A stretch of 64,000 nucleotides of DNA, from contig CM034547.1 in the NCBI GenBank assembly GCA_020055645.1, positions 620,001 to 684,000 of the forward strand, written 5' to 3'. The DNA is from Tomocerus qinae. Its lineage: Eukaryota > Arthropoda > Collembola > Entomobryomorpha > Tomoceridae. A program made the position numbers and the translations under genes. The first letter of the stretch is position 1. Each line of letters opens with the position of its first letter. This document shows, piece by piece, positions 11,215 to 26,200 of this stretch. The notes under the pieces are model-generated. The model was not told where the DNA came from. It did no database searches and saw nothing but the letters and a program-made list of their open reading frames with translations.

Positions 11215-14200
11215 GTAACATATCGAAGCCACTTATTAATTTATTTAACTGGTGGAGTTGAAGTTTTTTTAAAATAAATAATGAATTTTCAGAAACTGAT
11301 GGCGAAAGAGCGGACGCGTGGCGGGAAAGTAGCGCTTCATTTTTGTGCAGAGTCTGGGAGCGTGAAATGCTTAGAGCTTGTTCTGGGGGCAGAGCCCTAC
11401 CTTTTAAACGCTCAAGACGAAGAGGGCTACACACCCCTCCACCTGGCTGTCATCACTGGCAACAGGGATGCTGTTGTCAGTCTCATCTCCACAGGGGCTG
11501 ATGTCAACTGTCTCGACAATGAAAGACACTCCCTCGTTCATTGGGCCACAGGTCCGTTTGCTTTCAACTTTCCTTTAACTTCCCGCCAGTAACTGTTAAA
11601 TTATTCTTGGAGCCCTAAAACATTTAAAAACGTAATTGATTCCCTTAAATCAAATATTCGAAAAACAAATTTACATTTTCTATACTCAGACGGTATAACT
11701 AAATTAGAAGTCGATTTCGGCGGGGGCAATGACGTCATACACCAATATGTATTAGGCATATAACTTTTGCCTTATTTTGTCTAAAATGAGTGAAAAATAG
11801 CCTAAAAATCACAAAATCGCAAATTGTTTGGTATTTAGAGAAAAAATTTTCCCTGTTTTTTGGATTTCGGGGGGGGGGGGCATTGGGGCACATGCCCCCT
11901 TCAATACAGCCTTGGTAAGCCACACCCTATCCTTAGGTTAGGTTAGGTTAGAAGATTTATTAGGTTATGTTTGTTGGTTGGCGCGGGTTGATCGCCACAC
12001 CCTGGGATGGGGCCGTTTAGTCTAGCCGATGATATTATTCAAAGAACCAAAAAAAGAAAGTAGAGAAAGTATAAGCATGATACAATGAAGATATTTGTAC
12101 GTTATTTAAGCTTATCCTTTGTAGTGATTCTGAAATATTTATTCAGTGTGTGGTGAAGTGGAGATTTTGGATGTATTGTTGGCGAATGGGGCTCCTGCCA
12201 CGACTCCCGATATCCACCTGGCCCACCCCATCCACTACGCTGCCCAGATGTGCGGAAGTGCCAACGGCGTCAATTCAGGCTCTCGCGCCAGAGTACAAAG
12301 CACTGTCTACGGTGTAAGTCCTAAGAAGGGCCTGGCCATACTTAGACGGCTGATTCAACATGGAGCTCCAGTCGATGTCCGAGATCAGGATGGCCGACAA
12401 CCTCTACTATGGGCCTCTAGTGCAGGTATCTATTATATTGTTTCGGACTTGGAAAAGGTATTTATTTTTTTAATTAGAAATGCATTTTTTTCCACCAAAA
12501 AGGTTTTTTATTTTAAAGCCTGGTACACAGATTGAAATTTCGCCACCATGAATTCCGAGTCAAAATTTTAACTGCGTCATGGTGACAGGAAATTTTCTCT
12601 GATTCGGAATACCAAACCGGAAATCAGTTTTCCATCACCTAGTACACAGATCATGTCAGCTTATTTGAACGAACAGAGTTTGGGTTAAGGTGGCTGTTCC
12701 TCTTTTATTTCGAAATTCAAAATTTTGAAATATTTCAAAATTCAAATAAAAATATGCTTCTAACGGTAGCCGAAACCCATAGCGCTACTAACCGAAAAAC
12801 TAACTGGAGATAACCACACAATCGCAGTATTCGACGCTGGGCAGTATAATAGTGCAATACTTCAAAATAACAAAAATGAAAGTTCCCAACAAGGAAGTTC
12901 CTAATTTTGAATGGTATGTAGCTATTTAACACAGGGAGCCAATAGCAACAGCAATCTGCACTGCAAAATCTTCATCCAATGTGCACAGGAATTTGTTCAT
13001 GCCATGAACTGGCTACATTTGGATGTAGAGGCACATTTGCATTTCCACACATATTATTTCGAGTATTGCACTGCTATCCCTTGGGTGGGACATCAGTAAC
13101 CATGGGATCGAATTACTACTAACTGTGATCAAGCAATGACACTATGAAAATTATGACACCATCAGCGTTGGCATAGATAAAAAGCTCTAGCTCATGTCAA
13201 GTTGAAATCAGTCCATTGCTTCAATGTCGGATATTCTATGACTTGCACATCCGGTCAAGTATGAGGCAGTTTACATTTCAACCTTTTTCATGAAACTCTC
13301 TTTGCTATTTTTGATATAACTTCCAGAGTTTAACTCCGATTTTCTAATGATGTACATTTTCGGAAAGGTAAAAACATTGGCTAGGATTTAATTTGGGAAA
13401 ATGTTCGATTATTGCCTCAGTTTTTATACATGTCACACTTTAATGATGACATCTGGATAGAAATTCGCATAAAATTTTGAACCATTGCTACTGCTAAATA
13501 ATCAAAAAAATCGAAAATTTTCCCAAATTAAATCCTAGCCAATGTTTTTACCTTTCCGAAAATGTACATCATTAGAAAATCTGAGTAAAACTCTGGAAGT
13601 TATATCAAGAATGGCAAAAAATTTTAACATGTATTTTGATAGTCACCAGAGATTCCCAAATCGTATACACAGTCACCTTAAGAAATTCACAGCTTTCAAG
13701 TCACCTTATTAGTACCACAATGCCGGAGTAGACACGTGTAAAAGAGCCTCAACTTCCGTATATGACATCATAATCTAGGCATTTTTACGTGTCATCTCCG
13801 ATAATTATTTGCCAAAATCAAGTACATTTTTATCACACTTCTTTTGGTGGGATAGGTTATCATACTTCGCAATCGCAACATGCAATACATTTGAAAAGCA
13901 TGACATGTAACATTTTGATCCCATAGTTACTCCCAGCGATCAAATTACATATTTCACGGCGAAAAAATAGATCCCTTTTCACGCTACCGAGCTGGCGAAA
14001 TTCATGATTTTCACTTCCGTGAAATGAATATTTTGATTTCACAGGGGAAAATTGATCAAGTGTGTACCGACAAAATGAAATCACGGCGGAATTTTAATTT
14101 TTTTCCCCACGGTGAAAATTTGCCTTAGAAACTGCATTTCGCTCACTATCTGTGTACCACGCTTAAGACAAGAAAACGAGAAGAAGGAATCAACAATAAG

Positions 14201-17200
14201 CTACCTACTGATATTTTTCAATTAAAAAAAATTATGCTTTAACCAAGGTGAGTGTAATTGTCATGGTAATAGGCTTCTGAATAGAAGCCCAGTCCCCATA
14301 AAAATTTCACTCACCTTGGCTTTAACTAAAAAATGTATTTTAATAGTTACAAAAAAGCTTTAAAGGAAAGGCATTTTTGCACAATTTTTTTAAAAGAAAT
14401 AAATGTTTTGGAGCCTAGCTGTTTTTACAGTATTGGTTTTGTTCGCTATACAATTTATTTAGCAAAATGAAAGCTTTTATGGCATAAATATCGACGAAAC
14501 CCTTTCCCAAAAATATTTAGTCTGACGGAACGGAATACTGATTAGAATTCTATTTTCCAGGACTCCAAGATTTTTCCACTGATATGCCAATTCCACCAGC
14601 AAATAAAAGCTAATTGACATTCTAGCAGTTCTATTTTTATTTATTTAGCATTGCACTTTTGAGTAGGGATTTTTCAGACAATTGGACGGATACTTCCTGT
14701 TTTACTTGGAGATTAGTAGATAATTTTGATGTGTGATGGAATGGATTGATATGCTTTTTATTTTAAGCGGGAATCCACTTGTACCAACGGAAATTCGAAC
14801 CCACGAAAATAGTTCATAAAGGCTATTCATTTGTAGGTAGGTTTCTAACTAACTGATCTCCCAATCAGTCGGCACTTTCATCTATAGCTTTGGCTGATAT
14901 TTCCAATCATCATCGACACTTTCTTACTTTGATTCATTCTACTGGTAGAAAAAACATAGATCAACCCCTTCTAAATATCCCCCAACAATTATTCACTCCA
15001 ACGTCTCCAACATTAATTTTTTTAAAACTATGGCAAGAATATTTAGGTATTCGGGCCTAGTAAAATTGTTTACATTTTAATCTTTCTTTCATCGGGGCCC
15101 TCAGATGTTTACTGCCATCGACTGTAAAAAATCCTTGTCGCTTCATGGGAAGCAAATATTTCCAGTTTCCCTGGGCCGGGTCAAACGAATTGAATTCTTT
15201 ACCTGTCAAAAATAGCCAAGCCATCTCCCATTTTTCGAGGGCACGCTTTTCTCCTTGTCCTTCCTTTCACATTTTTCTGGTCTCATATCTGCACTTTTCT
15301 CCCCCACCCTATAAAAATGAATTTCCCCTTTTCCACCTCCTTTCCATTTTACCTAGGTTTTTGAAATATGGGGCGGGAGAAAGAACCATGCAGGCTCCTT
15401 TCTGTTTGTGACGTTTTTTCCACCAGCCCCTCTCCTTTTTTCATGAACGCTTTTTTTCTGTAGAGATTGATGTTGTTCAAATCCTTTCGATCCAAATGGA
15501 TTTCTAGTTCTAATCCTAGTATTAGAGAATAGAAAACACATGCAAGTAGTCTATTTATGGAAATGCATTTTTCTACCTGACTGCATTGCATATTGAATTG
15601 AAATGATAGTTTAATTAATCCTGACTGCATATTGTATCGAAATAAGTTTCTCACGTTTTTGATTACACACTTAACTGTAGACCCATTATTATATTGATGG
15701 AATGGTACCAGATAACAATCAATTAAAGCTTACAGCTGGCTGAATAGAATTGTGACCTCACTGATTGTCTATTATTATCATCTGTACCTAACCAGTAACA
15801 TTTGTTCTGTAGTCAATATGAATGGAATGTCTGTTTCCGAAACGTATAATAAAATTCACCCACTACCCACAAAAACTATAATATTTAGATTACAATCAAT
15901 AGTAGTTTTACTCGTAATAATTGAATGGAAAACGCTGGATCTGTAATTTAATGTTAATTCATGAAAACTGATGGAATTACAGGAAGTGGAGACGCCATTC
16001 TATCCCTTGTCAATGCGGGAGCCAGAGTTGATGCCGAAGATAAAGACGGCCTCACAGGTACCTTTGTTATCTTAATATAATTATCCTAATCTTTCCCACT
16101 TTATCCGAACTATTCGTCCTTCCTTATAGATCCTTATGAACCTCGTCTTAAATTTTGAGGGCTATACTCTTTCATTTTAAAATCGATAATTGGCTCTTAC
16201 AATGGTAATCTGGTATTTAAGTCCGACTTAAGTTTTAGGATGAAGTTCGTAATACATTTACATACATACCTTAGATGTTCAAAATCCGTCCCATAAGCCT
16301 AATCGTCCCGTAAATTTTTGTCTCCTGACGACCTTCATTGCCTGCAAATCAATCAGTCAACATTTTTCATTCCCGTTTAGTTTACTCGAGTTATGTGTAC
16401 AGTACAGACCAAACGTGAGAAAATTGACTAAAACTCATAGGCGTATACCGAAATGATTTTCCATAGGAGGGCAGTTTCATGTAGACATTATAAGCAGGTA
16501 TATATATTAACGCGTGGCGCGAAAATTTTTGATATAAGAAAATAATATTTTTTTTCTTGAATTTAAGAGAGGGGTAAGAGGTGCTTCTGCCTTGATAGCC
16601 CCCCTGAATACGCGACTGGACCAACTTAACCTAACCTAACCTAACCTAACCTTAATTTAAATTCACTTTACAATTTCCCGCCAAAGAGCTGCAAAACCCA
16701 AATTGACCACTAGTCATTTTTTGTCTATAAAATAAATTATAATTCAAAAATTTGTAGTTTTATAATATTTTCAGAGAATGTTAAGTGAAATCATGGCTCG
16801 GGCGTAAAATCCCTGCTTTTTATAATTGATCAATTAGCTATATAGGATGTAGGATATATAAAAGTGAATTCCTTAATTCCTCTGATTAATTCCAAAGAGC
16901 CTAGAATAAAATAGACTGATGGATTAAAACCCAAAATATAGTTTTTAAAGGATTGAATGGACTCTTCAAGAAGTCAGATTCTTTTTAGATATGCAAATAT
17001 GAGAATCAGCTTTCGAAATTAGTTTCGTCGCTGTGTAGAGAGTTATTGATTGTTTGCAATCGATTCTAATGTTCACTGCCACTAAGGACGGGATCCCCTA
17101 CAGATATATCTACATTTTTACACCAAACACAACCAAATGAACCCCGCTGAACTATTACGGCAGGACGAAAGAAAGAAACTTTTCCCATTTCGTTACCGAC

Positions 17201-20200
17201 AGGGTTGAAAAAATAAATCAACGCCAATCAAATGAAATTTTGAAATATTATTTATTCAATTTATTAAATTTTCTTATCTATAGATGTCATAATGAATTAT
17301 TAATATTGAAATATTTATTGAAAGTTTAAATATTGAAATCAGTACTGTATTTAGAAATCGATTTCGGTGGGGGCTATGATATCATAGGACAATATCTATT
17401 AGGCATAATCGCGCGAAGCGCGAAAATTTTTGGCTTATTTTGTCTAAAATGAGTCAAAAATAGCCTAAAAATCACATAAAATCGCGCGAAGCACGAAATT
17501 TTTTGGTATTTTGAAAAAAATTTTCCTTTTTTCTTGGATTTCGGGGGGGGGCTTTAGCCCCCAAAGCCCACCCCCTCAATACAGCCTTGATTGAAATGTA
17601 AAGGGATTCAATCAAACCCAATAACCCAAAAATGTTTATAAATGCAAAAACCCACATGGTTATGATTATAGTTCCAAATAATTCATTTTGCGGAAAAACA
17701 ATGTTATACTATATATCGGATTACATGCTAAATGAAATGGTTTTGTGAAAATTGCATTAGACTATTTCAAATGTTGTTGGAAAACGATGCATTTTGTAGA
17801 CGAAAGGGGGAAAGGGAACCCTGTTACAGAGTATCCACATTGGATGAAAAATGCAACTCTGTTACATTCGTCCGTTATGTTATGTTAGACAATAATAATC
17901 AGGTTTAGGTTTCGTCTTCGTCCACTCGCACGCACGCACGAACGACATAAACATAATTAAGGAGCCAAAGTTACATATTAGAATGTTTGTAGGATTTCCG
18001 ACTTCAGTAAACTTCAGAAAATGCCATTTAATAGTCTATATACCGAAGAATATATGCAATTCCTTGGTATTCCTTCTGTAAAAATCGGGAAAAATTATCA
18101 AGACTTTCTTTTATCGGGTTTTTATTTTTAGAAAACTGTTTATCAATCTTAGAATAAGGGAGTCGACAAAGTACACCGCCAAACTCCAAGGATCGTATTC
18201 TTACCCTACATATAACTTTTTGCTTGACATGATGACCCTTGCTCCCTATATCTCTGCGAATACTGATTATCTTTTACTCCATCCCCATCCAACTGGAACT
18301 TGGCGAAAATATTATCCGCGCATTGATTTATTGGAAGAAATTGACGATCAGTTGCTTTTAGCAGTTACATACAATACATAGTAGAAATTTATGACGTAAG
18401 CATAAACAAGCTTATTGCCCAACCAAAGCACATCTGAGTTAAGCGGCAACCGCACTGGCAGTTAGCACGAATTTGTCAAAACATTTTTGCTCAGATTAAA
18501 CTGTATTAACAGAAAATGGTTGACACAAAAACTTACAGCTGTTTGCACTAAATATGACAATGAAATAACATTATTGTTCATACCATTTAATTTTCCATCA
18601 AAATATTTTTGGTGCAAACGACAGTTATTACAAAATGATGCATTCTGCGAATTTCCAAGTCACGTTATCAAATAAATTGATAAAATCAAACATATTGCAT
18701 TACCCGGGTAGATTTTCGCGAGGGGCATCAGATATTGTTACTTCATAGTCACAAAAAGTTGGATTTTTTCAACTTGCAACTTAAACAGCTTTAACATGTT
18801 TTAACATGTTTAAGCATTAATGCTTCTACAGGGCTAATGCAGTGCAAATGCTCATTTCATTTTAGCATTAGCATTTGTGTCAGAAGAACACTTGTCACCA
18901 ACTGAAATGCTATAACACTTTCTTAGTGCGGATGGTTGTTTTGACAAATTTGTTCCGACAATTTTGTTATAACGTTTAAAAACATCTTGATGCGGATGAG
19001 CCTTGTCACGTAACATCGTTACAAATTTGATCTGTTTTTTACAGCCCTATGGAAACAGCCTAGAGATCATATTCAAAATGACTTCCGTACAGGGCAGAAG
19101 GACGGGCGACAAATCTAACCCTATGTTAAGTTTGTTATTGTCAACACCAGCAAACTATTTTTGTACAGAACAGATAGGAAGCCTATCCTTTCTATACTAA
19201 CCAAGTTTCCATAGGGTTAGATTTGTCGCCCTTCCGGTGTGTGTTAAAATGGGTTTTAACGTGTGAAAGCTAAATAAGTACTAAATAGAATCGGGTAATA
19301 AATGAACCAAAAATTGAAAATAAACATTGTCGATTTATATTAATTAATTAAATGTTGACATTTGATGAGAGGTAAAAGGTGTTTCTAAAAAGCGAAAAAT
19401 TTTTTGATTACATAATATGTGGATCAACTCTAAATATGTGGGTACCTTATTGCAATTTAACTCGGTCTTCTCACCATTTTCGTCCTTTGTCTTTGCTATA
19501 TATTTCCTGGACTTACGGGCTACAACATCCAATGAGACGCAACAATGACCTCCACAACTATTGCAAAGTGCAGTACTATATCTGTATTCTCATTTAAATA
19601 CGTAAAATGTAAATATTTCATTGATTTCTTCTAACAACAACTATCCATCATCCGTAGCTTCATGTTTTATCATTAATTTGTAATGAGTAGGGTTTCAAAA
19701 ATTTGATATTTACAATTAAGGTTAATAAAAAGGTAATTTGTTTGAACATGTACAGAGTGCAGACTGAAAATAACCATTACCCAATTTTAAATGTCTTTCA
19801 CATTCCTGCCCCGAAACTGGAAACAGCCTATCGATCATATCCAAAATGACTTTCGTACAGGGCAGTAAGGCGTGACATAGCTTTCACAGGTTAAAACCCA
19901 TTTTAACACACACCGGACGGGCGACAAATCTAACCCTATGGAAAATTGGTTAGTATAGAAGGGGTACGATTCGTATCTTTTCTGTACAAACGATGTTAGT
20001 TCACGATGACAATACTATAGAAGAGATACGTTTCCTATCTTTTCTGTACAAACGATGTTTCGTCATTATAACAATAACAATAGGGGACTTTTTTCAAATA
20101 ATTACCGCAGTGAAAATCGCTGATTGGTGGATGCATTTTGAAATTGACCAATCAGAACACAGAATTCCATGGCAAAATTTTATATGATTTTCATAAAGCA

Positions 20201-23200
20201 TTTCCAAAAGAAATATTTATTGCAACACTGAACTTAGAACTACAGACTTGTGAAGGCCACTTTAGACTCATTCTATTTCTATCGTTGTCATATCATATTA
20301 TTAACAGTTTCGAGTGGTATTCCCAGCAACACTTTACACTATTTTTTAGGTTGTCCTATTTGCATTGCATTCCTATCGTCTTCGTGTATCATTCAAACGT
20401 CAAATCAAAGGTATAAAGTGATAAAATTGACAAAATTACGAAAGAAACAGAGGGTGGCACTCCAACTACAGTAGATCCGTAACTGTGGCAACTAAATAGA
20501 AAAGTCGTAATTTGAGTCCCTACTACAATACACAAAATGGCTTTCAAGGGAGTTTCAATTTTCTGAAAGTTGAACTTTGTTCAACTGAGGTTTTTCTTGA
20601 CAACGATAGAATTAGAATATGAAAAGCATGAGTATAAAGTGTCCAAGAATTATATGAATATGAAAGTTATATGAATGTGATAACATCACTATAACGATAG
20701 TATCAATCGAAGTATAAACTCAAAAATCTGTATAGAAATAGCATAACGATGGGAATAGGATGAGTCTAAAGTGATGGACTTGTGATAGGAAAATAAGGAC
20801 TAGGACTAACACTTTTCGCATCATCGAAAACTAATACACGGTACTCTATGATATAATTAAAATCATATTGGATTAACTTGAACTGAACTTGAAACGGTGA
20901 AAAGGTTGCTATAGACTATTATAGACTAACTAAATTACTTGCTGAACTGCAAAAGACTTACCTGATATATGTTATTGACTACTTTGACTACAACCAACCT
21001 ACAACCTTGATAATGCGTGCAATGTACATTACTGCACTTTGACTGTATCCTTGCCTGATGCTTAAACAACCTCACATTTTTGGGATTGTATTTTATGAAT
21101 GCCAAATTCCGTAGCAAATTCTTTTAGCCAGAGGTACTATACGTGTATTAAACTGTAATATACATGTGAATAATTACCACAGCCCACAAACTGCAGCTCT
21201 CGTGTAACGCTTTGGACGATGTACTACTATTTCATGCTATAGTGGGGATTGAAATTCACTCAGGACCACTTACGGGGGAAACGTACAGGCGTCCCTATGC
21301 CATTGAGTAATGCTCTATGGCTCCTTCTCCTTGATCCCCATTAGTGGTTCTGACAGATTTTTTAAAAAACTATAAGCATACCTTGTTAGGTCGTCATGGT
21401 ATTTATTTAAAGTACCTTGACTATTTCACTGTCACGTTAAGGGCTGTTCCGTGCGTGTTCCTTTATTAATTCGAAAGTTTGAAATATTTCGAAATTCAAA
21501 CAAAAACATGCTTCTAATGTTAGCCGAAACCCAAAGCCCTACCAACCGACAAGCTAACTGTATACGGAGATATGCAAACACTCGACAGTAGTGCAATACT
21601 CAAAATAAAAAAATGTTTACACCCAAGCTAAGTTCTGAATTTTGAAAGGGATGTGTAGCTGTTTAACAATGGGAGCCAATAGCAACAGCAATCAGACAGA
21701 ATTTTCATAAATGTAGGCTCCTACCACTTTTGGTCCTTCTGCAGCCAGTTTGAATAGGATAAAACCAAAGGGAACGGTGCATGGCTGTATCCATGACCAC
21801 GGGCTTCTCCCAGCTAAAAGTTAACTGAATATCAAACAGGCTGTACAAAAAGGCTGAATTGGCCACGATAATCACCTTGGTGCACATTTGCACTCATGTA
21901 ATGTTATTTCGAGTTGTCGTATTGCACTTTGCACTCTCCTATGGGACAGTAATCCGTAATCATGAGTTCGAATTACTGTACTGTAATACAAGCAATGACA
22001 CGATGAAAATTCGCAAGGCAAATTGACTACACCAGCGTTGGCATAGGGAAAAGCTCAATGCTCCAGCTCCATCGCTTCAATTTGTCGGATATTCATGACC
22101 TACACATCCGGTCAAGTGCAATGCAATTTACATTTTACACTTTTTCATGAAACTCTCTTCGCATTTGCTTCAAAATTGGCGAAAGTTCTAGCCCGATTTT
22201 CTAGTGTAGTACAGTACTGTATTTAGAAATCGATTTCGGTGGGGGCTATGATATCATAGGACAATATCTATTAGGCATAATCGCGCGAAGCGCGAAAATT
22301 TTTGGCTTATTTTGTCTAAAATGAGTCAAAAATAGCCTAAAAATCACATAAAATCGCGCGAAGCGCGAAATTTTTTGGTATTTTGAAAAAAATTTTCCTT
22401 TTTTCTTGGATTTCGGGGGGGGCTTTAGCCCCCAAAGCCCACCCCCTCAATACAGCCTTGGTGTAGTACACGGTCGGAATGGCAAACGCATTGGCAAGGG
22501 CTGTATCCGAGAAAATTTTAGATATTCCTCCCAGTTTTTTTTATATTTTATATTTTAATGTTCAATTCTTGACAAGATTTGGACAACATTTTCAATCATT
22601 GCTGATGCCGAATCATTTAAGAATATCGTAAATTTTCTCGGATACAGCCCTAGACAATGCGTTTGTCATTCCGACCATGTATTACAATAGAAAATCGGGT
22701 CAGAACTTTAGCCAATTTTGAACGAAGTACAAAAGATGATTCTAACGTATTTTGATAGTCAATTGGGTTTTCCAAAAGTCAGGAACACGGACCTTAAGGG
22801 CCCAGTACCTTTAAATTTGGAAATCTCTGATGACTATCAAAATACATGTAAAAATTGCTTTACAACTCTTGGAATTCTGTCTAAAGTTCTTACCCGATTT
22901 TCTTGTGTGGCACATTTTTGGAATCCTGAATATATTGTCAACCACCCCATTGTACAAAATATACGATATTTAAATTTTATAGCAGATTTTGTCGTTTACA
23001 AAATTATAATCGCAATAAGATATATTAATGAGTAAACATATCGTATATTTTGTACAATGGGGTGGTTGACAATATATTCAGGATTCCAAACATGTGCCAC
23101 ACAAGAAAATCGGGTAAGAACTTTAGACGGAATTCCAAGAGTTGTAAAACAATTTTTACATGTATTTTGGTAGTCATCAGAGATTTCCAAATTTAAAGGT

Positions 23201-26200
23201 ACTGGGCTCTTAATCTCTTTCGAATTCGAAAGAATACAATGCAATACAATGGACCTCCCACGTTCATTTGCTCGACTCGAAGTTTGCGCTGAAGTTAAGC
23301 CTTTTGTATTGCAACATATGATCCATTGTCGTTCGTATACAAAGAGATACCATAATAGAAAGAGGGGACAGATTCTAACTTTTAAAGTACCTAACCTACT
23401 TACCTAATGTTAAATATGCCAATTTCAAATTGCTATAACGGGAGCATCTCTGGTAGTCGCTCCTTGTAACTTACATATATTGTTAATTAAAACAAGACAA
23501 TTCTACTGATATATACATCATAGTTCCAGGTTGAACCAGGGAAGGTCAAAAACCGATTGGAAATATTTAATTTAGGGGAATGCGTGGTTAAGCAATGGAA
23601 AAGTACAATGCGCAGCTGTGGTTTAACTGACCGCCCGTCCCTATTAGCCCTGCACTTAGTGCATCCCTCAAAATTCAGCATTCTCACCAAAACCCCATTG
23701 GATGACAATGCCAAAGCCAAAGACTATAACATGTCGCAGTACTATACGACTGCTGAAGCTATTGAAATACAGCTGCAACCTGCAACTGCCAATTTACCAT
23801 TCTCCTACCCTATTGGTTTAGAATTACGAATTACCGTCACCCTTGTCTATTGGTAGTGAGTGGGCGCCAGTGATGGGCGTGAGCTCACCTTGAGTCCTCT
23901 GAACTCAACTGAGAGGACTCTGTGGTGGGAAAGACTCGTCTCAATTTTTAGTTAATAAAAAAGTCTTCCCATAAGTCTTCTATTAAGTTCTATTCTGCAT
24001 TTTCGGAACCCAACCCCAGGCCTCGGGTATCAAGTTTCGTGAAAAAGAATGGTGGATGCTGTAAAGATCCCACATCCAGGAGTTTGGGTGCTGACTGGGA
24101 TTGCAGGATGTTAATGCCAATGTTGGTTTATATTTAGCTCTCCATTGTGCTGCTAGTCGCGGTCACACGGATTGTCTAGAGACGCTGATCGCTCTGTGCG
24201 GGGCGGAGGTGGATGTGATAGACAACAACGGTTGCACTTCATTGTTCTACGCAGTGACCCTGGGACACGCCGACTGCACCGAACTCCTACTCAACTATGG
24301 GGCTGAGCCTAACCGTCAGGACAGAAAAGGAAGAACTCCTGCCCATTGCGGAGCATCCAAAGGACAGCTGGAGACAATCAAACTGTTGGCCAAGCATGGC
24401 GGGAATTTGTGGCTTCGAAATGTCCGTGGAGACCTCCCGCTTCATGAAGCCGTCATATCCCGCCGAAAAGATCTCGTCCTCTGGCTCCTGTCCCAACGTC
24501 CCGATGTCATCAATGCCGCTAACAATGACGGACGATGTCCAATACATCTTGCTGCTCTCAATAACAATGTCGAAATGGTCAAGGTAAGCTGCATTCAGAA
24601 TGACTGGGTAAAACCCCAGCGGAAATGGGATAGAAAATAAATAAAACCGAATCGCGCCAAAAGTAAAATTAAGGCTTTCTTTCTTGTTCTCAGTATTTAA
24701 CATTTTCCGATATTTCTCAGGTCTCCAGAAAAATGGGAGAAAAAATTTTATGAGTAGGTTTTTAGCTGTACATAATGAAAGTCACTTTTCACCTACTTTA
24801 GTGGGCAGCAGCCAGAAAAAAAGTAAGGCGAGGATTTTTCAGCTTATTTCCTTTTCTTCATTGGAGATTTTCCGGGGTGAGACCAAGGGCTGCTGTACCC
24901 CCTCCTACTTCCTACTTATGTGCGTTAGGCAATAGTTAAATAAAGCGTAAATCTTCAGACTTAATTTCATATTTTCCTGGCGTTATTTGCGTTTGACGCT
25001 AAAATTATGTAATTGGCAGATCTTAATTGACTACCGAGCGGATCTAAATATTTTGATGCGAAGCGGGAAGGGAGGAGCAATGACGGCTCTGGATGCGGCG
25101 ATGTTCCGAGGAAATAGCGCAGTCGCCAAATTCCTTCAGCTACACGGGGGACTCCCCGCCAATTCTTTAAATGACGCCGCCCTGCAGAGACGACTTAACA
25201 GGTAATAAAATAACCCACTATTATTTTTCTCATTGCCCACTTGAATACAGAATAAGAAATTATTTTAATCCACTTAAGGAGCATTTTGTCAAGAAAGAAA
25301 TGGAGACTTGTTAGGGCGACATTCAAAACGTGTCACTTTTGATGAGTAAAGTGAAACAGTGAATATATAAATTATATATTATGTTAATTAAGGGTAAAAA
25401 CGTAGAAACGAAGAAATTGAGGACAGCGAGGAACGATTTACGTGCAGACGAACTCGTAATAAAAAGTTCACTTTCGTTGATGGTCAATGTAAAAGTAGAA
25501 AGAAAGTGAGTGTTTTTCGTACTCCTTTTGGAATAGTCGACGACTCGATGCCAGTACAATATTAATGCATAAGGAAACGGAGATGCATTTGTTTTAAATA
25601 GCCCGGCTTACGTAGAGACGACATCATCGGACCTTTCTCATTTTGATAATCAATGTTAATTTAATCTGGGCTTGCTATTCATTTTACTAGTCCGTATCAA
25701 TCAGCTTTGAAATATCAGCTCAGCTCAGCTACTACTCTTTTTACCAAAGAAGTGTTCACAGGATTCCCTTCACTCAGGCGAGCTTCTGTTACTGCTTGCC
25801 GTTCGGTTTTATGCTTTAATTTGTGCTTGTCAACGTGAACGAAAGATTAAAATATTATAGTCTTGCAAATATATTTCCCTACTCAATACGTGTTTTAAAT
25901 GTATTTTTGATTAAAAATAGTTTAGAAAATCGGATTTTCATGCTCATCGTAAAAGTATTGGTAGATTTGGAATTTTTTGAAATTGAAAACTTTGTACTTT
26001 CTGCCGATTTTCTCCAAAGATATTGGCAAGACTAGCCCAACCCATCTAAAATAATTATATAGATTTTCGACTCGGTTTTTAAACGCTTCTGTTATTTGAG
26101 ATAGTAAAAAATATATTCAGGCCATTTTTAGGAAATAAATGTATAGATGCCCGTTTCCTGGAAGTGCGTGAGTGATCACGCAGAGGGCTGCATGGAAGTA

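Larger units (their letters stand above)
21430..22720. mobile_element. Composite palindromic element, relative of 12517-14164
   Basis: Left part matches 12690-13340 (GCTTCTAATGTTAGCCGAAA, then AGGGAGCCAATAGCAACAGC-like). Its centre is an inverted repeat: AAACGCATTGGCAAGGGCTG near 22483 with its inverse near 22640. It carries a nested hAT MITE at 22212-22460. Confidence 0.55.

Noticed and set aside
14780-14885. tRNA-like stretch on the minus strand (GTGGGTTCGAATTTCC, B-box-like)
   Set aside because: The T-arm does not pair and no acceptor stem or proper A box is found. At most an old SINE scrap.
15145-15654. Frames of 88 and 101 codons on both strands
   Set aside because: Overlapping frames with no family resemblance, no splice fit to the ankyrin gene and no repeat context; chance openings.
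23487-23856. Frames of 77 and 99 codons on both strands
   Set aside because: No recognisable family and no splice consistency with exon 4 or 5 phase.
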